Notes: generated from the sequence alone by a model not told the origin. DNA of 64,000 bases from Streptomyces malaysiensis subsp. samsunensis (GCF_024519315.1 NZ_JANIIC010000010.1:124001-188000), one strand, 5' to 3'; shown: positions 1 through 9,378, counted from the stretch's first letter. Made by a program: numbers and translations.

Positions 1-107
1 GCTTCCCCACATGGAAACAGCACAAGAGTCTGAATAGTCATCCTGAACCGCCCTACCAGGGACGATACTGTACCGGGTGGCCGCCAAGATCGGGGGTAGA
101 GCAGAGG

Positions 108-929
108 GTGAATGAGCGGACGAAATTAGCAATGCGCAGGGTGCGGAGCACGAGAATCAAGAAAAGTCTCCCGCGGCGCCCGGCCGGCCGCCGCCGATGG
201 CTACGGCCACGCTGGGTGGCAGTCGCCATCGGCGGTGTGGCGGTCGCGGTGGCCGCGTTCCTGGCCATCGGCAGCGGCTCCGCCCCCAGCGGTCCAAAGG
301 CATTGACGTCGGATCAGGCGAACCTTCTGGCGGTCACGCGGTTCCGCAACTACCAGGCGGGCGGGCGCGCGGTGACGATCAACGTGCCGAACACCGCCGG
401 CGGGCTGACCGTCACCGGATCCATCGACTACCGCGGCAAGATCGGTTACGGCGTGGTGCGTGGCACCGGGCGCGATACGTCCAGCGACGGGCTGATCGAG
501 TGGACGGCCACCACCGTGTTCGTCCACCCGATGGCGAACACCCCGGCGAAGGCACCGGCATGGCCGCCGGAGTCGGGCTGGTACCGCCGTCCGCTCCAGA
601 ACTACGGCAGTTCGCTGGACAGTTCGCTGGCCATCGCGCTGAAGCTCGGCAGCGACCGGCCGGAGAACGCCGAACTGCTGCCGCAGAACGGTGCCGCCTG
701 GGTCGGGCAGGACCGGCTGGACGGCCATCAGGTGGACATCATGACCGGGCCGAGCGCCCGTACCAGGTCCGGTACGCCGGGTGCCGTGCGCTACTGGATC
801 GGCTCGGACGGCACCATGTACCGGGTTCGCGTCGGCGTGGCTTCCGCATCGCGGCCGGTGGTCATCGATTTCGACACCCAGAAGTACGTTCCGGTCCGGC
901 CGGTACCGGGAGCCACTCCGGCGCGGTAG
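108..929 (+). CDS. Membrane-anchored protein of unknown function
   Basis: The 273-residue protein has a short basic cytoplasmic end and one membrane segment at about residues 36-56. A soluble extracellular domain follows with no motif I recognise. It has beta-rich alternating patterns and several Trp and Gly residues, loosely like actinobacterial surface or lipoprotein-type domains, but there is no lipobox cysteine. Translation is read from GTG at 108 after a GA-rich stretch (GCAGAGG). An ATG at 132 is an alternative start. It converges on the beta-helix gene with only 7 bp between stop codons. Function not assigned. Confidence 0.6.
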   Translation: MNERTKLAMRRVRSTRIKKSLPRRPAGRRRWLRPRWVAVAIGGVAVAVAAFLAIGSGSAPSGPKALTSDQANLLAVTRFRNYQAGGRAVTINVPNTAGGLTVTGSIDYRGKIGYGVVRGTGRDTSSDGLIEWTATTVFVHPMANTPAKAPAWPPESGWYRRPLQNYGSSLDSSLAIALKLGSDRPENAELLPQNGAAWVGQDRLDGHQVDIMTGPSARTRSGTPGAVRYWIGSDGTMYRVRVGVASASRPVVIDFDTQKYVPVRPVPGATPAR

Positions 930-936
930 CCGCCGC

Positions 937-2280
937 TCAGGACGTCCGCACCCGCGCGTCCGCGGCGAGCAGTGCCGCCGACGGCAGCCGGATGTCCGCC
1001 GTTTCCGGTAGCGCCGGAACGGCCGGAACAGCGGTGGCGCCCGTGGTGGTGGCCTTCGGGAACTGCGGCTGTGGTCCGGGCGCCGCCACCTCGGTGAACG
1101 GGATACCGCCGGGCGGCGTCGGCTTCGCCCAGGTGCCGGCCGGCGAGGCCGACCGGGCGGGACGCGGGCAGGACGCGGTGGTCGCGAGCCGGGCGGGCAC
1201 CGTCGTGCGCAGCTCGTTGCCGCGCAGGCAGTTGCCCCGTCCCTTGGTGGCGGTGGGGAACGTCCAGCCGACGTCAACGCTGTTGGCGGCGAAGGTGTTG
1301 TCCAGGATCCGGTTGCCGTCCGGCGAAATGTCGGCGGTCGCGGTGATCACCAGCCCGGCGTTGCTGTTGCCGGTGATCCGGTTGCGGATGAACTGGTTGT
1401 CGGTGCCGCCGTCGACGCCGATGCCGATGCCCCATCCGCCGTCGGCCTGTTCGGGGGTGGCCGACTGCTGGTTGGCCGCGATCAGGTTGCCCGCGATGAC
1501 GGCATCCCGCTGCGGGAGCAATTTCTCCTGGTGGTCGGAGTTGGTGGTGAGTCCGACCCGGTTACCGGCGAGGCGGTTGCCGACCACATACATGTCGCCA
1601 CTGGCATTGGTGCCTTCGTAACCGACCGCGTTGAGTTCGGCGATGTTGTCCCGCACCACGATGCGACAGGGCTTGCACTGCCCGACATAGATCCCCGAGT
1701 CGGCCGAGCCCGAGGTGTACGAGTGCTCGATGACGCCGTTCTGCGCGGAGAACGCGTAGATGCCGTACAGCCCGTTGCGGGTCGCTGTCACGTGGGAGAC
1801 CAGGAACGACTTCAGGAAGGTGACGGGCTCATCGCCGGTGTCGTAGCCGCCGGACTGCCCCGGCGCTCCGGCGGCCGCCTTCGCCGAGCCGGTGACCAGG
1901 ACCCCGTTCTGCGTGTTGTTCTCCACGGTCAGGTTCTCCACGGCCACCCCGGGAGCGGCGACGACAATGCCGTTCGGCTGCCGTAACCGCCCGTCGATGA
2001 CCACCTTGCCCCGGGACTCGCCGCGAAGAGTGATACGAGCCGTGGAGATCTTCACCGACTCGTGGTATTTGCCCGGCGCGACCAGCACGAGATCGCCGGG
2101 CCGGGCCAGGGACACCGCGGCCGAGATCGTCGGGGCGTCACCCGGCACCTTGATCGTCACGTGCTCACCGGACGGTCGCCGGCCGTCGTCCGATCCGTCA
2201 TCGCCTCCGCCGCAACCGACCAGTACGGGTGCCAGGGTTCCGAGCACCGCGGCGATCAGGCGAAGACGGAGACGAGGCAT
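937..2280 (-). CDS. Secreted right-handed beta-helix lipoprotein
   Basis: The 447-residue protein starts with a basic, hydrophobic signal ending in the lipobox LVGC (Cys at residue 23), so it is probably lipidated and outside the membrane. The rest shows parallel beta-helix (PbH1/NosD-like) repeats. These are Asn- and Gly-rich turns such as ENNTQNGVLV, SADSGIYVG and GNSNAGLVI, recurring about every 22-25 residues. The fold is typical of polysaccharide-binding or polysaccharide-cleaving proteins, but I see no lyase active-site signature, so the substrate is unknown. The ATG at 2280 is preferred over one 75 bases upstream because it places the signal peptide at the N-terminus. The gene is divergent from the DyP peroxidase. 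Confidence 0.75.
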   Translation of the reverse strand: MPRLRLRLIAAVLGTLAPVLVGCGGGDDGSDDGRRPSGEHVTIKVPGDAPTISAAVSLARPGDLVLVAPGKYHESVKISTARITLRGESRGKVVIDGRLRQPNGIVVAAPGVAVENLTVENNTQNGVLVTGSAKAAAGAPGQSGGYDTGDEPVTFLKSFLVSHVTATRNGLYGIYAFSAQNGVIEHSYTSGSADSGIYVGQCKPCRIVVRDNIAELNAVGYEGTNASGDMYVVGNRLAGNRVGLTTNSDHQEKLLPQRDAVIAGNLIAANQQSATPEQADGGWGIGIGVDGGTDNQFIRNRITGNSNAGLVITATADISPDGNRILDNTFAANSVDVGWTFPTATKGRGNCLRGNELRTTVPARLATTASCPRPARSASPAGTWAKPTPPGGIPFTEVAAPGPQPQFPKATTTGATAVPAVPALPETADIRLPSAALLAADARVRTS

Positions 2281-2330
2281 GGCCCCATCCTGGCACGGCG
2301 CGGGCCAAGTCGCAGACGCCGATGCGGATA

Positions 2331-2354
2331 TGGCACAGTTCACACTGTGTGCCA
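2331..2354. promoter_or_regulatory. Nested inverted repeats over the peroxidase start codon
   Basis: TGGCACA (2331-2337) and TGTGCCA (2348-2354) form an inverted repeat. Inside it, CACAGT-TCAC-ACTGTG (2334-2349) forms a second, perfect one. The GTG start of the peroxidase (2347) lies inside, and no Shine-Dalgarno sequence is visible upstream. This suggests an operator at a leaderless or nearly leaderless transcript. The regulator is unknown. Confidence 0.4.
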
Positions 2355-3498
2355 AGCCGACTCCCGCCCGTCACGCCGCACGTTTCTCGGTGCCACCGGC
2401 ACCGTGACCGCCGTCGGCCTCTCCGCCGGGTGCCAATCGCGTTCCGCCCCGCCGGACCGGGACGACGCCCCCGCGCCGACCCCGCCGGTGTCACCAACGG
2501 GCCGCTACCAGGCGGGCATCACGCTTCCCCAGCCGGCCCAGCGGAACCTGCTGGCCGTGGTGGCCGACCTCGTTGACGCCGTGTCCGTCCGTCCGCTGCT
2601 GGCCGAACTCGGCGAGGCCGTCCGCACCCTGGTCGCGGGGACCGACGCACGGCTGATGGGCCTGGAGCCGGGCGATCTGACGGTGACGATCGGGGTGGGC
2701 CCCCGGCTGGTGCGCGAGGTCGATCCCGCCCTGCCCGGCGCGAAGGACCTCCCACGGTTCTCCCGCGAACGGATCGCCTCCCGGGCACGCGGCGGCGATC
2801 TGCTGATACAGATCTGCGCCGACGACGCCTTGGTGATACCGGTCGTGGCCGCCGCGCTTGTCGAGCAGGCCGGTGACCGGATACGGGAACGCTGGCGGCA
2901 GTCCGGGGTCCGCGGTTCGAATGTGCGGGTGGATCGGGGCGTCACCGCGCCACGAAACCCCTTCGGCTTCATCGACGGCATCGTGGGCCCCCATACGAGG
3001 GCCGAACAACGACGCGACCTGTGGTTGGCCGGGCCGGCTCCGGTCGCCCACGGCACCCTCGCCGTACTACGGCGTATGGAAGTCGACCTGCCGCGGTTCG
3101 CCAAGCTGTCCGTCGCCGAACAGGAAGCGGTCTTCGGCCGCCGCCGGGCCACCGGCGTACCCCTCTCCGGCGGCACCATCGCCTCCGGCCCGGACCTCGG
3201 CGCCAAAACGCCGGACGGGCGCTACCTCGTCCCTGCGGACGCCCACGCCCGCAGGGCACACGCCACGGCGGTCGGCGTCGGCCTCATGCTCCGTCGCTCC
3301 TACAGCTTCGACGGACCCACTCCCGGCCTGCTCTTCATGAGCTTCCAGAACGACATACGGACGTTCACCAACACCCTCACCCGTATGGACAATTCCGACG
3401 CCCTGCTGGAATACACGACCACGACCGCCAGTGCGACCTTCCTGATCCTTCCTGGTTTCGACGAACAACACCCGCTCGGTTCCCGGCTCTTCCGCTGA
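2347..3498 (+). CDS. Tat-exported DyP-type heme peroxidase
   Basis: The 383-residue protein belongs to the dye-decolorizing peroxidase family (EfeB-like), which uses H2O2 to oxidise varied substrates. A twin-arginine signal (SRRTFLG, residues 9-15) leads to LSAGC (Cys at 29), so a Tat-exported, possibly lipidated protein is likely. The family GxxDG motif with the distal catalytic Asp is present as GFIDG at about residue 207. A His-rich stretch (AHARRAHA) near residue 300 fits the proximal heme-ligand region, followed by the usual RRSYSFDG. GTG at 2347 is chosen because it gives a complete Tat signal. No efeU or efeO neighbours are present, so a role in iron uptake is not supported here. Confidence 0.85.
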   Translation: MCQADSRPSRRTFLGATGTVTAVGLSAGCQSRSAPPDRDDAPAPTPPVSPTGRYQAGITLPQPAQRNLLAVVADLVDAVSVRPLLAELGEAVRTLVAGTDARLMGLEPGDLTVTIGVGPRLVREVDPALPGAKDLPRFSRERIASRARGGDLLIQICADDALVIPVVAAALVEQAGDRIRERWRQSGVRGSNVRVDRGVTAPRNPFGFIDGIVGPHTRAEQRRDLWLAGPAPVAHGTLAVLRRMEVDLPRFAKLSVAEQEAVFGRRRATGVPLSGGTIASGPDLGAKTPDGRYLVPADAHARRAHATAVGVGLMLRRSYSFDGPTPGLLFMSFQNDIRTFTNTLTRMDNSDALLEYTTTTASATFLILPGFDEQHPLGSRLFR

Positions 3499-3565
3499 AT
3501 GCGCTCCGCGGGAAGTGCCCCGATGCGTCGTCGGCTGACTGCGGCGCCGTCGTGGCTGGTCCCAC

Positions 3566-3619
3566 GCGGCGGAGCCGCATATCGACACAGCCGCGGCGGA
3601 GCCGCATATCGACACAGCC
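3566..3619. repeat. Two tandem copies of a 27-bp intergenic element
   Basis: Two identical 27-bp units (3566-3592 and 3593-3619) begin GCGGCGGAGCC and end CGACACAGCC. They sit directly before a GC hairpin between convergent genes. From memory, closely similar sequence followed by the same CCCGCGCCCC hairpin occurs between genes in many Streptomyces genomes, so this is probably a dispersed intergenic element duplicated locally. Confidence 0.75.
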
Positions 3620-3621
3620 CC

Positions 3622-3638
3622 GCGCCCCTTCGGGGCGC
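3622..3638. terminator. GC hairpin between convergent genes
   Basis: GCGCCCC-TTC-GGGGCGC forms a 7-bp stem with a 3-base loop between the DyP peroxidase stop (3498) and the phosphatase stop (3671). It probably ends transcription from both sides. There is no U-tract, as is usual in Streptomyces. Confidence 0.6.
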
Positions 3639-3670
3639 ACCCGAACCGCACCGGACTTCAGCGAGGCCGC

Positions 3671-5809
3671 TCAGGCCCCGTCCTCCGGCGTGGCCTCGTA
3701 CAGCTCGTACCAGATGCACTTGCCGTCGCCGCGCGGATCCACTCCCCAGGTGTCGGCGAGCACCTCCATCAGCAGCAGCCCGCGCCCGGAGGAGGCCAGC
3801 TCGCCCGGACGGCGGCGGTGCGGCAGCTCATCGCTGCTGTCGGCGACGTCCAGCCGCAGCCGCCGGGCCCCGTGCCGCCCGCGGACCTCGGCCACCAGCA
3901 GGGCGTCCCCGTCGGTGTGCACCAGGACGTTGGTGACCATCTCGGAGAGCATCAGCACCGCCGACTCCACCTGTTCCGGGTCGGCCCAGTCGTGCAGCAT
4001 GTCGCGAAGCTGCTGCCGGGCGCCCGCTATCCGCTCGGGCTCGGCCTGCGCGACCGTGACCGCCGTACGCCGCACCGGCGCAGAACCGGGCCCGACCAGG
4101 CAGAGCTCCGCCTCCCGGCGGATCAGCAGCAGCGCTATGTCGTCCTCGCGCCGGTCCGCGAGCGGGCCGGTGGTGTGGTGGGAGGGCGGTCCGTGCACCG
4201 CCTGCACCAGGGAGTCGGCCAGGACCTCGAGATCGTCGGAGTCCAGACCGCCGGAGCCGGCGGCCGGGATGACGGGCCGCTCGAAGACCTTCCGGATCCG
4301 GTCCCAGCCGGTCTCCAGATCGTGCCCGCCGGTCTCGATCAGCCCGTCGGTGCACATCAGCAGCGTCTCACCGGGCTCCAGCACCACCCGGGTGGTCGGA
4401 TAGTCGGCGTCCGGGTCGATGCCCAGCGGCAGCCCGCCCGCCGTGGGCCTGATCATCATCGTGCCGTCGGCGAGCCGGACCGCCGGGTCGGGGTGGCCCG
4501 CGCGGGCGATGTCCAGGGTGCCGGCCACCGGGTCCACCTCCATGTAGAGGCAGGTCGCGAACCTCGGGTCGTACCGGCCGTCCGGGCCCTCGGGCTCGGC
4601 GAGACCGGCCAGGAAACGGGAGGCGCGGGAGAGCACCGCGTCGGGGTGGTGGCCCTCGGAGGCGTACGCCCGGACCGCGATCCTCAGCTGGCCCATGATC
4701 CCCGCGGCGCGCACATCGTGGCCCTGCACATCGCCGATCACCAGCGCGGTACGCCCCGACGGCAGCCCGATCACGTCGTACCAGTCCCCGCCGACCTGGA
4801 GCCCGCCGCCGGTCGGCACATAGCGCGCGGCCACCGTCAGCCCCGGGATATCGGGCTTGTCGGCGGGCAGCATCGAGCGCTGGAGCCCGTCCGCCAGCTC
4901 CCGCTCGGTCTCCTGGAGCGCGGTGCGGGAAAGCGCCTGGGCCAGCATCCGGGCGATCGTTGTCAGCACCGAGCGCTCATCGGGCGAGAACGACACCGGA
5001 TAGGCGAATCCGGCCATCCACGCGCCGATGGTGCGGCCCGCGACGATCAGCGGCAGAAACGCCCAGGACCGGCGGATACGAGTCCGGCCCGGCGTCCAGG
5101 CGGTCGGAAACCGGCCGCGGTACTCCTCCGGGGTGGGCAGATAGACCGCCCGGCCGGTGCGGACCACCTCGGCCGCCGGATGGTCGGTGTTCAGCGTGAT
5201 GTCGTGCAGGGGGCGGTCGGTGCCCGCCCGGGGCCCGTGATGGCCGATCACCGAGATCCGCTCGCCCTGGACGCCGAAGACCGCGAGCCCGTCCGGGGTG
5301 AAGCCCGGCATGGACAGCCCCGCCGCGACCCGCAGCACCTCGGCGGTGGACATCGCCTCCGCCAGCGCCCGCCCCGCGTCCAGCAGGAACGCCTCGCGGT
5401 TGCGGCGCCAGTCGCCGGTGATCGGCGGGCCGAAGGCCGAGGTGCCCGGCAGCGGATCGGGCACCTCCTGGAGGGTGCCGAGCAGGTAGTAGCCGTCCTC
5501 GCTGCCGCCCCGCGCTATCGGCCGGGACCGGGTGCGCACGGTTCGCAGCACGGTGCCCTTCTCGTCCACGATGCGCAGCCGGGCCTCGGCCAGGGTGCCC
5601 TCGGCCACCGCGAGCTGGACTATGGCCTTGACCTCGAGCCAGTCCGCGGGGTGGAAACAGGCGCGGGCGGCGGCCTCGGGAACGGTGACGGGCTCGGCGG
5701 GAAGGCCCACCAGCCGGGCCGCCTCCGCGTCGTAGGTGACAGCGCCCGAGACACTGTCCCACCGCCATAGGCCGGTCGCTATGGCGGCCAGCAGGTCCTC
5801 GGTGCGCAT
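3671..5809 (-). CDS. PAS-GAF-SpoIIE phosphatase with C-terminal anti-sigma-type ATPase
   Basis: The 712-residue soluble protein has a PAS-like region at about 1-110, a GAF-like domain at about 135-290 and a PP2C/SpoIIE phosphatase at about 325-540. A GHKL ATPase of the RsbW/SpoIIAB type occupies about 575-705. Metal-binding motifs are visible: GGDWYD, GDVQGHD and CTDGLIE, then EDDIALL at the end of the phosphatase. The ATPase keeps the LSEMVTNVLVH N-box and a GRGLLLMEV glycine box. Family members dephosphorylate anti-anti-sigma factors, and the fused ATPase may act as anti-sigma kinase, so one protein may hold both opposing activities. No antagonist gene is adjacent, so the target is unknown. 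Confidence 0.88.
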   Translation of the reverse strand: MRTEDLLAAIATGLWRWDSVSGAVTYDAEAARLVGLPAEPVTVPEAAARACFHPADWLEVKAIVQLAVAEGTLAEARLRIVDEKGTVLRTVRTRSRPIARGGSEDGYYLLGTLQEVPDPLPGTSAFGPPITGDWRRNREAFLLDAGRALAEAMSTAEVLRVAAGLSMPGFTPDGLAVFGVQGERISVIGHHGPRAGTDRPLHDITLNTDHPAAEVVRTGRAVYLPTPEEYRGRFPTAWTPGRTRIRRSWAFLPLIVAGRTIGAWMAGFAYPVSFSPDERSVLTTIARMLAQALSRTALQETERELADGLQRSMLPADKPDIPGLTVAARYVPTGGGLQVGGDWYDVIGLPSGRTALVIGDVQGHDVRAAGIMGQLRIAVRAYASEGHHPDAVLSRASRFLAGLAEPEGPDGRYDPRFATCLYMEVDPVAGTLDIARAGHPDPAVRLADGTMMIRPTAGGLPLGIDPDADYPTTRVVLEPGETLLMCTDGLIETGGHDLETGWDRIRKVFERPVIPAAGSGGLDSDDLEVLADSLVQAVHGPPSHHTTGPLADRREDDIALLLIRREAELCLVGPGSAPVRRTAVTVAQAEPERIAGARQQLRDMLHDWADPEQVESAVLMLSEMVTNVLVHTDGDALLVAEVRGRHGARRLRLDVADSSDELPHRRRPGELASSGRGLLLMEVLADTWGVDPRGDGKCIWYELYEATPEDGA

Positions 5810-5928
5810 TGCACTACCTTATGGGGGTTTGCCAACGGCTTACCAGTGAGGGGCACCGCGCCGGTAGGCTTGGCCGGAAGCTCCCCGAGGGTACGTACGC
5901 CTCCCGCTCGACACGACTTGGATGAATG

Positions 5929-7737
5929 ATGCATCGGTACCGGTCCCACACCTGTGGTCAGCTCCGCGCCGCTGACGTCGGCACCGACGTCCGGCTCTCC
6001 GGATGGCTCCACAATCGACGGAACCTGGGCGGCATCCTCTTCATCGATCTCCGCGACCACTACGGCCTGGTCCAGCTAGTGGTGCGCCCCGACACCGCCG
6101 CCAACGAGGCGCTGAGCTCGATCACCAAGGAGACCGTCGTCCGCGTCGACGGCCGGGTCATCGCGCGCGGCGCGGAGAACGTCAACCCCGAACTGCCGAC
6201 CGGCGAGATCGAGGTCGAGGTCACCGACGTCGAGGTGCTCGGCGCCGCCGACCCGCTGCCCTTCACCGTCTTCCCCGAGGACGGGGTCGGCGAGGAGCGG
6301 CGGCTGGAGTACCGCTTCCTGGACCTGCGCCGCGAGCGGATGCACCGCAACATCATGCTGCGCTCAGCGGTCATCTCCGCCATCCGGCAGAAGATGACCG
6401 CGCAGGGGTTCAACGAGCTGGCCACCCCGATCCTGTCCGCCACCTCGCCGGAGGGCGCCCGGGACTTCCTGGTCCCCTCCCGGCTGCACGCGGGCAAGTT
6501 CTACGCGCTGCCGCAGGCCCCGCAGCAGTTCAAGCAGCTGCTGATGATCGCGGGCTTCGACCGCTACTTCCAGATCGCGCCCTGCTTCCGCGACGAGGAC
6601 GCCCGCGCCGACCGCTCGCCGGGCGAGTTCTACCAGCTCGACGTCGAGATGAGCTTCGTCGAGCAGGAGGACGTCTTCGGCGTCATCGAGAAGGTCATGA
6701 CCGAGCTCTTCGAGGAGTTCGGCGGCGGCCGCCACGTCACCTCGCCCTTCCCGCGGATCCCGTTCCGCGAGGCCATGCTGAAGTACGGCTCCGACAAGCC
6801 GGACCTGCGGGCCCAGCTGGAGCTGCGGGACGTCAGCCACATCTTCGAGGGCTCCGGCTTCAAGGCGTTCGCCGACAAGCACGTACGCGCGCTGGCCGTG
6901 CCGGACACCGCCGAGCAGCCCCGGAAGTTCTTCGACCTGCTCGGTGAGTTCGCCGTGGAGCAGGGCGCCAAGGGGCTGGCCTGGGTCCGGATCGGCGAGG
7001 ACTCCAAGCTGACCGGCCCGATCGCGAAGTTCCTCACCGACGAGGACGTCGAGAAGCTGATCACCGAGGTCGAGGGCAAGCCCGGCACGTCGATCTTCTT
7101 CGGCGCGGGTGACTTCGACGAGGTTTCCAAGATCATGGGCGCGGTGCGGGTCGAGGCCGCCAAGCGGGCCGGCCACTTCGAGGACGGCGTCTTCCGCTTC
7201 TGCTGGATCGTGGACTTCCCGATGTTCGAGCGGAACGAGGACACCGGGCAGATCGAGTTCTCCCACAACCCCTTCTCGATGCCGCAGGGCGGCCTGGAGG
7301 CCCTGCGCACGCGGGACCCGCTGGATATCTTGGCGTGGCAGTACGACATCGTCTGCAACGGTGTGGAGCTGTCCTCCGGCGCCATCCGGAACCACGAGCC
7401 GGAGGTCATGTACGAGGCGTTCGAGATCGCGGGCTACTCCCGGGAAGAGGTCGAGCGCGAGTTCGGCGGAATGCTGCGCGCGTTCCACTTCGGCGCCCCG
7501 CCGCACGGCGGTATCGCCCCCGGCGTCGACCGCATCGTGATGCTGCTGGCCGATGAGCCCAACATCCGCGAGACCATCGCCTTCCCCCTCAACGGCAACG
7601 CCCAGGACCTGCTGATGGGCGCGCCCAGCGAGGTGGACGACACCCGGCTGCGCGAGCTGCACCTGTCGCTGCGCAAGCCGCCGCAGGTCAAGCAGGCCGA
7701 GAAGACGGGCGAGACGGCCGAGAAGCCCGCCGAGTAG
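5929..7737 (+). CDS. aspS: Aspartyl-tRNA synthetase
   Basis: This class II synthetase charges tRNA-Asp. The order is bacterial: N-terminal OB-fold anticodon-binding domain (about 1-105), catalytic core with the GAD insertion, and motif 3. Motif 2 appears as [15 protein letters not shown] and motif 3 as [13 protein letters not shown]. The length of 602 residues matches the bacterial type. Two ATGs lie in tandem at 5926 and 5929; the second gives the [10 protein letters not shown] start usual in actinomycetes. The last 20 residues are a charged Lys/Glu/Ala tail. It is transcribed alone, divergent from the phosphatase gene and followed by a strong terminator hairpin. Confidence 0.97.
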   Translation: MHRYRSHTCGQLRAADVGTDVRLSGWLHNRRNLGGILFIDLRDHYGLVQLVVRPDTAANEALSSITKETVVRVDGRVIARGAENVNPELPTGEIEVEVTDVEVLGAADPLPFTVFPEDGVGEERRLEYRFLDLRRERMHRNIMLRSAVISAIRQKMTAQGFNELATPILSATSPEGARDFLVPSRLHAGKFYALPQAPQQFKQLLMIAGFDRYFQIAPCFRDEDARADRSPGEFYQLDVEMSFVEQEDVFGVIEKVMTELFEEFGGGRHVTSPFPRIPFREAMLKYGSDKPDLRAQLELRDVSHIFEGSGFKAFADKHVRALAVPDTAEQPRKFFDLLGEFAVEQGAKGLAWVRIGEDSKLTGPIAKFLTDEDVEKLITEVEGKPGTSIFFGAGDFDEVSKIMGAVRVEAAKRAGHFEDGVFRFCWIVDFPMFERNEDTGQIEFSHNPFSMPQGGLEALRTRDPLDILAWQYDIVCNGVELSSGAIRNHEPEVMYEAFEIAGYSREEVEREFGGMLRAFHFGAPPHGGIAPGVDRIVMLLADEPNIRETIAFPLNGNAQDLLMGAPSEVDDTRLRELHLSLRKPPQVKQAEKTGETAEKPAE

Positions 7738-7759
7738 ACGGGGCGGAACGAGACCCACA

Positions 7760-7793
7760 GGGCGGGGGCGTGCCGAACGGCGCGCCCCCGCCC
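7760..7793 (+). terminator. Terminator hairpin after aspS
   Basis: GGGCGGGGGCG (7760-7770) and CGCCCCCGCCC (7783-7793) form a perfect 11-bp stem with a 12-base loop, 23 bp after the aspS stop codon. Confidence 0.75.
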
Positions 7794-7901
7794 CGCGTAT
7801 GAGTGGCCGTGGACGGCCGGTGGCCGAATGACGCGCTTCGCACAGCCATTCACAGCCGGCACCCATGGGGCTCCCAGGTTGTCTCCCTACTGTCCCGGCC
7901 C

Positions 7902-8821
7902 ATGACCGAACAGCAGAGCAACGACCCCGGGCCGCGGCCCCGGCGGGACATGACGAGACGGCGGATCGTGGTGGCGGGCGGCGCGGCGGTCGCGGCGGCG
8001 GGCCTGGGAGCGGCCGTCGCCACCACCGCATCGGCCGGCGGGACATCCGCGTCCGCCGCCTCCGCCACCCCTCGGCCTCCGCGTCCTCCCCGTCCGGGGA
8101 GGTCTGTTACCGGCTCACCTCGGAGACCACCGAGGGGCCGTACTACATAGACGCCGACAAGATCAGATAGGACATCACCGAGGGCAAGGAGGGCATCCCG
8201 ATGACCCTCCATGAGAGCTCGAGCGGCGGCGGTGGCGGCACCCCGCCGACCGGGACACCGCCCACCGACGGCTGAAGTGGCCCCGTACAACACCAGCACC
8301 ACCGGCGCACCACCCTCGACGAGGACGGGATCTACCATTCCTGGGCAGTGAGCGGGAGTGAGCCCGCTCACTGGCACGCCCCGAACGGTTTTGGGCGTAC
8401 TGGTCGTCCGCTTTCGCGTCCCGGGCGGCGACACGGATCGCGTCCGTGGTCCGAGCCGGGTGGGCGGAGTCCCTCACGACCTGGCCATGTGGATGCGGCC
8501 AGAGGCGACGGGGAGGCCCTGAACCATCTCTCTGGTGGAGCAGGGGCCCCGCACGTTGGCACCGCACCCGGCGTCCCAGATCGCACAGCCACGCTAACCC
8601 AACCCGCCTGTGGCGCCGCAAGGCCAGAAGCCGACCATCACACGATCGAGCTAAACCGGCCTTACTCACTCCCGGGCGAGCAGTTGCCAACCCCCGGCAA
8701 CGGCGCGCGGGGCGGTCTGCTGCGCCTGAAGTACCGCGAGGGAAGGATCGAGAAGGGGGTCGCCGGAAGCCTCACCCTGGGGGTCGACCCCGACGCGACC
8801 CACGACGGCACGGACCTCTGA
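7902..8821 (+). pseudogene. Decayed Tat-exported intradiol dioxygenase-like gene
   Basis: From ATG 7902 a Tat-like signal is read (MTRRRIVVAGGA). The frame must then shift near 8080 to continue into CYRLTSETTEGPYYIDADKIR, the hallmark start of secreted intradiol ring-cleavage dioxygenase-like proteins. An in-frame TAG stop at 8168 follows, where relatives have Ser (TCG to TAG would do it). Reading on gives DITEGKEG and a GTPPTGTPPT linker that I recall from this family, then a TGA at 8273. The central catalytic part with the iron-ligand Tyr and His residues is missing; about 8340-8670 is unrelated sequence. The family C-terminal end reappears as GSLTLGVDPDAT (about 8766-8800). A functional product is not possible. 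Confidence 0.75.
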
Positions 8822-8830
8822 AGCGCCGGG

Positions 8831-8862
8831 GCCCTGAAGTCGTGGAGCCCTGAAGTCGTGGG
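8831..8862. repeat. 16-bp tandem duplication between two broken genes
   Basis: GCCCTGAAGTCGTGG(A/G) occurs twice head-to-tail (8831-8846 and 8847-8862). It lies in the 42 bases between the dioxygenase remnant and the truncated response regulator, next to the point where the latter's sequence ends. Confidence 0.7.
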
Positions 8863-8863
8863 G

Positions 8864-9259
8864 TCACAGCCGCCGGTCCACGCCGCACGGTGTGCCCCGG
8901 TCCGCGCGGGCCGCCCGGTGCACGGCGCGCAACAGCCGCTTCGGCGTGGTCCGGTGCTGCCATAAGACGGCCTGGACGCCGTACTCCATCACCGCCATCA
9001 GCTCCGTCTCACGGAGCTCACCCGCGATCAGCACCACCCGCTGCCGGCCGCCGCGCACCAGGCGGCGCAGCTCCGCCCCCGCGCGGTCGTCGAGGCGCTC
9101 GGCGAGCATGACGGCGACCGCGCCGCGGGGCTCGCCACCGAGCGGACCTGGCCGGTCGACCAGCTCGACGCTGGGCTGATGCTTCAGATGACGCAAGACC
9201 CCGGCCCGGCTGAGCGGGTCGGGGCCGTGGACCGTCACCGTGACACGTACGTCCGGCAC
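8864..9259 (-). pseudogene. Response-regulator-like protein truncated before its DNA-binding domain
   Basis: The 131 residues from GTG 9259 (GAGGAA four bases upstream) match the receiver-like half of a Streptomyces NarL/LuxR-type regulator: VRVTVTVHGPDPLSRAGV, a degenerate phosphoacceptor region (VAVMLAERL) and VVLIAGELRETELMAVMEYG. It stops at AVHRAARADRGTP, just where relatives run into a linker and a C-terminal LuxR-type helix-turn-helix. The output domain is therefore gone. An ATG at 9295 is a weaker alternative start. It may still be expressed as a stand-alone receiver, but loss by deletion joined to the neighbouring dioxygenase remnant is the simplest reading. Confidence 0.65.
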
Positions 9260-9378
9260 CGCATTCCTCGACTTCCCGATGGAATTGGACTCCACAGGGT
9301 CATCGAGAGGACTAAACGAACGGTTGTCGCGCGATCAACACGCGCATGAGCGGCCGTGCGGCACCGCGTACAAACGCC

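Noticed and set aside
3818..5770. A 650-codon open frame on the plus strand opposite the phosphatase gene
   Set aside because: It is an antisense shadow produced by high third-position GC. The minus strand encodes recognisable PAS, GAF, PP2C and ATPase domains.
5810..5928. T-box or other tRNA-sensing leader before aspS
   Set aside because: The gap is only 119 bp and shows no specifier stem, T-box sequence or terminator/antiterminator pair.
8175..8690. Minus-strand frame in the dioxygenase remnant as a transposase or other gene
   Set aside because: Its composition looks random, with no DDE, RNase H or HTH motif, and it overlaps the readable remnant of the dioxygenase.
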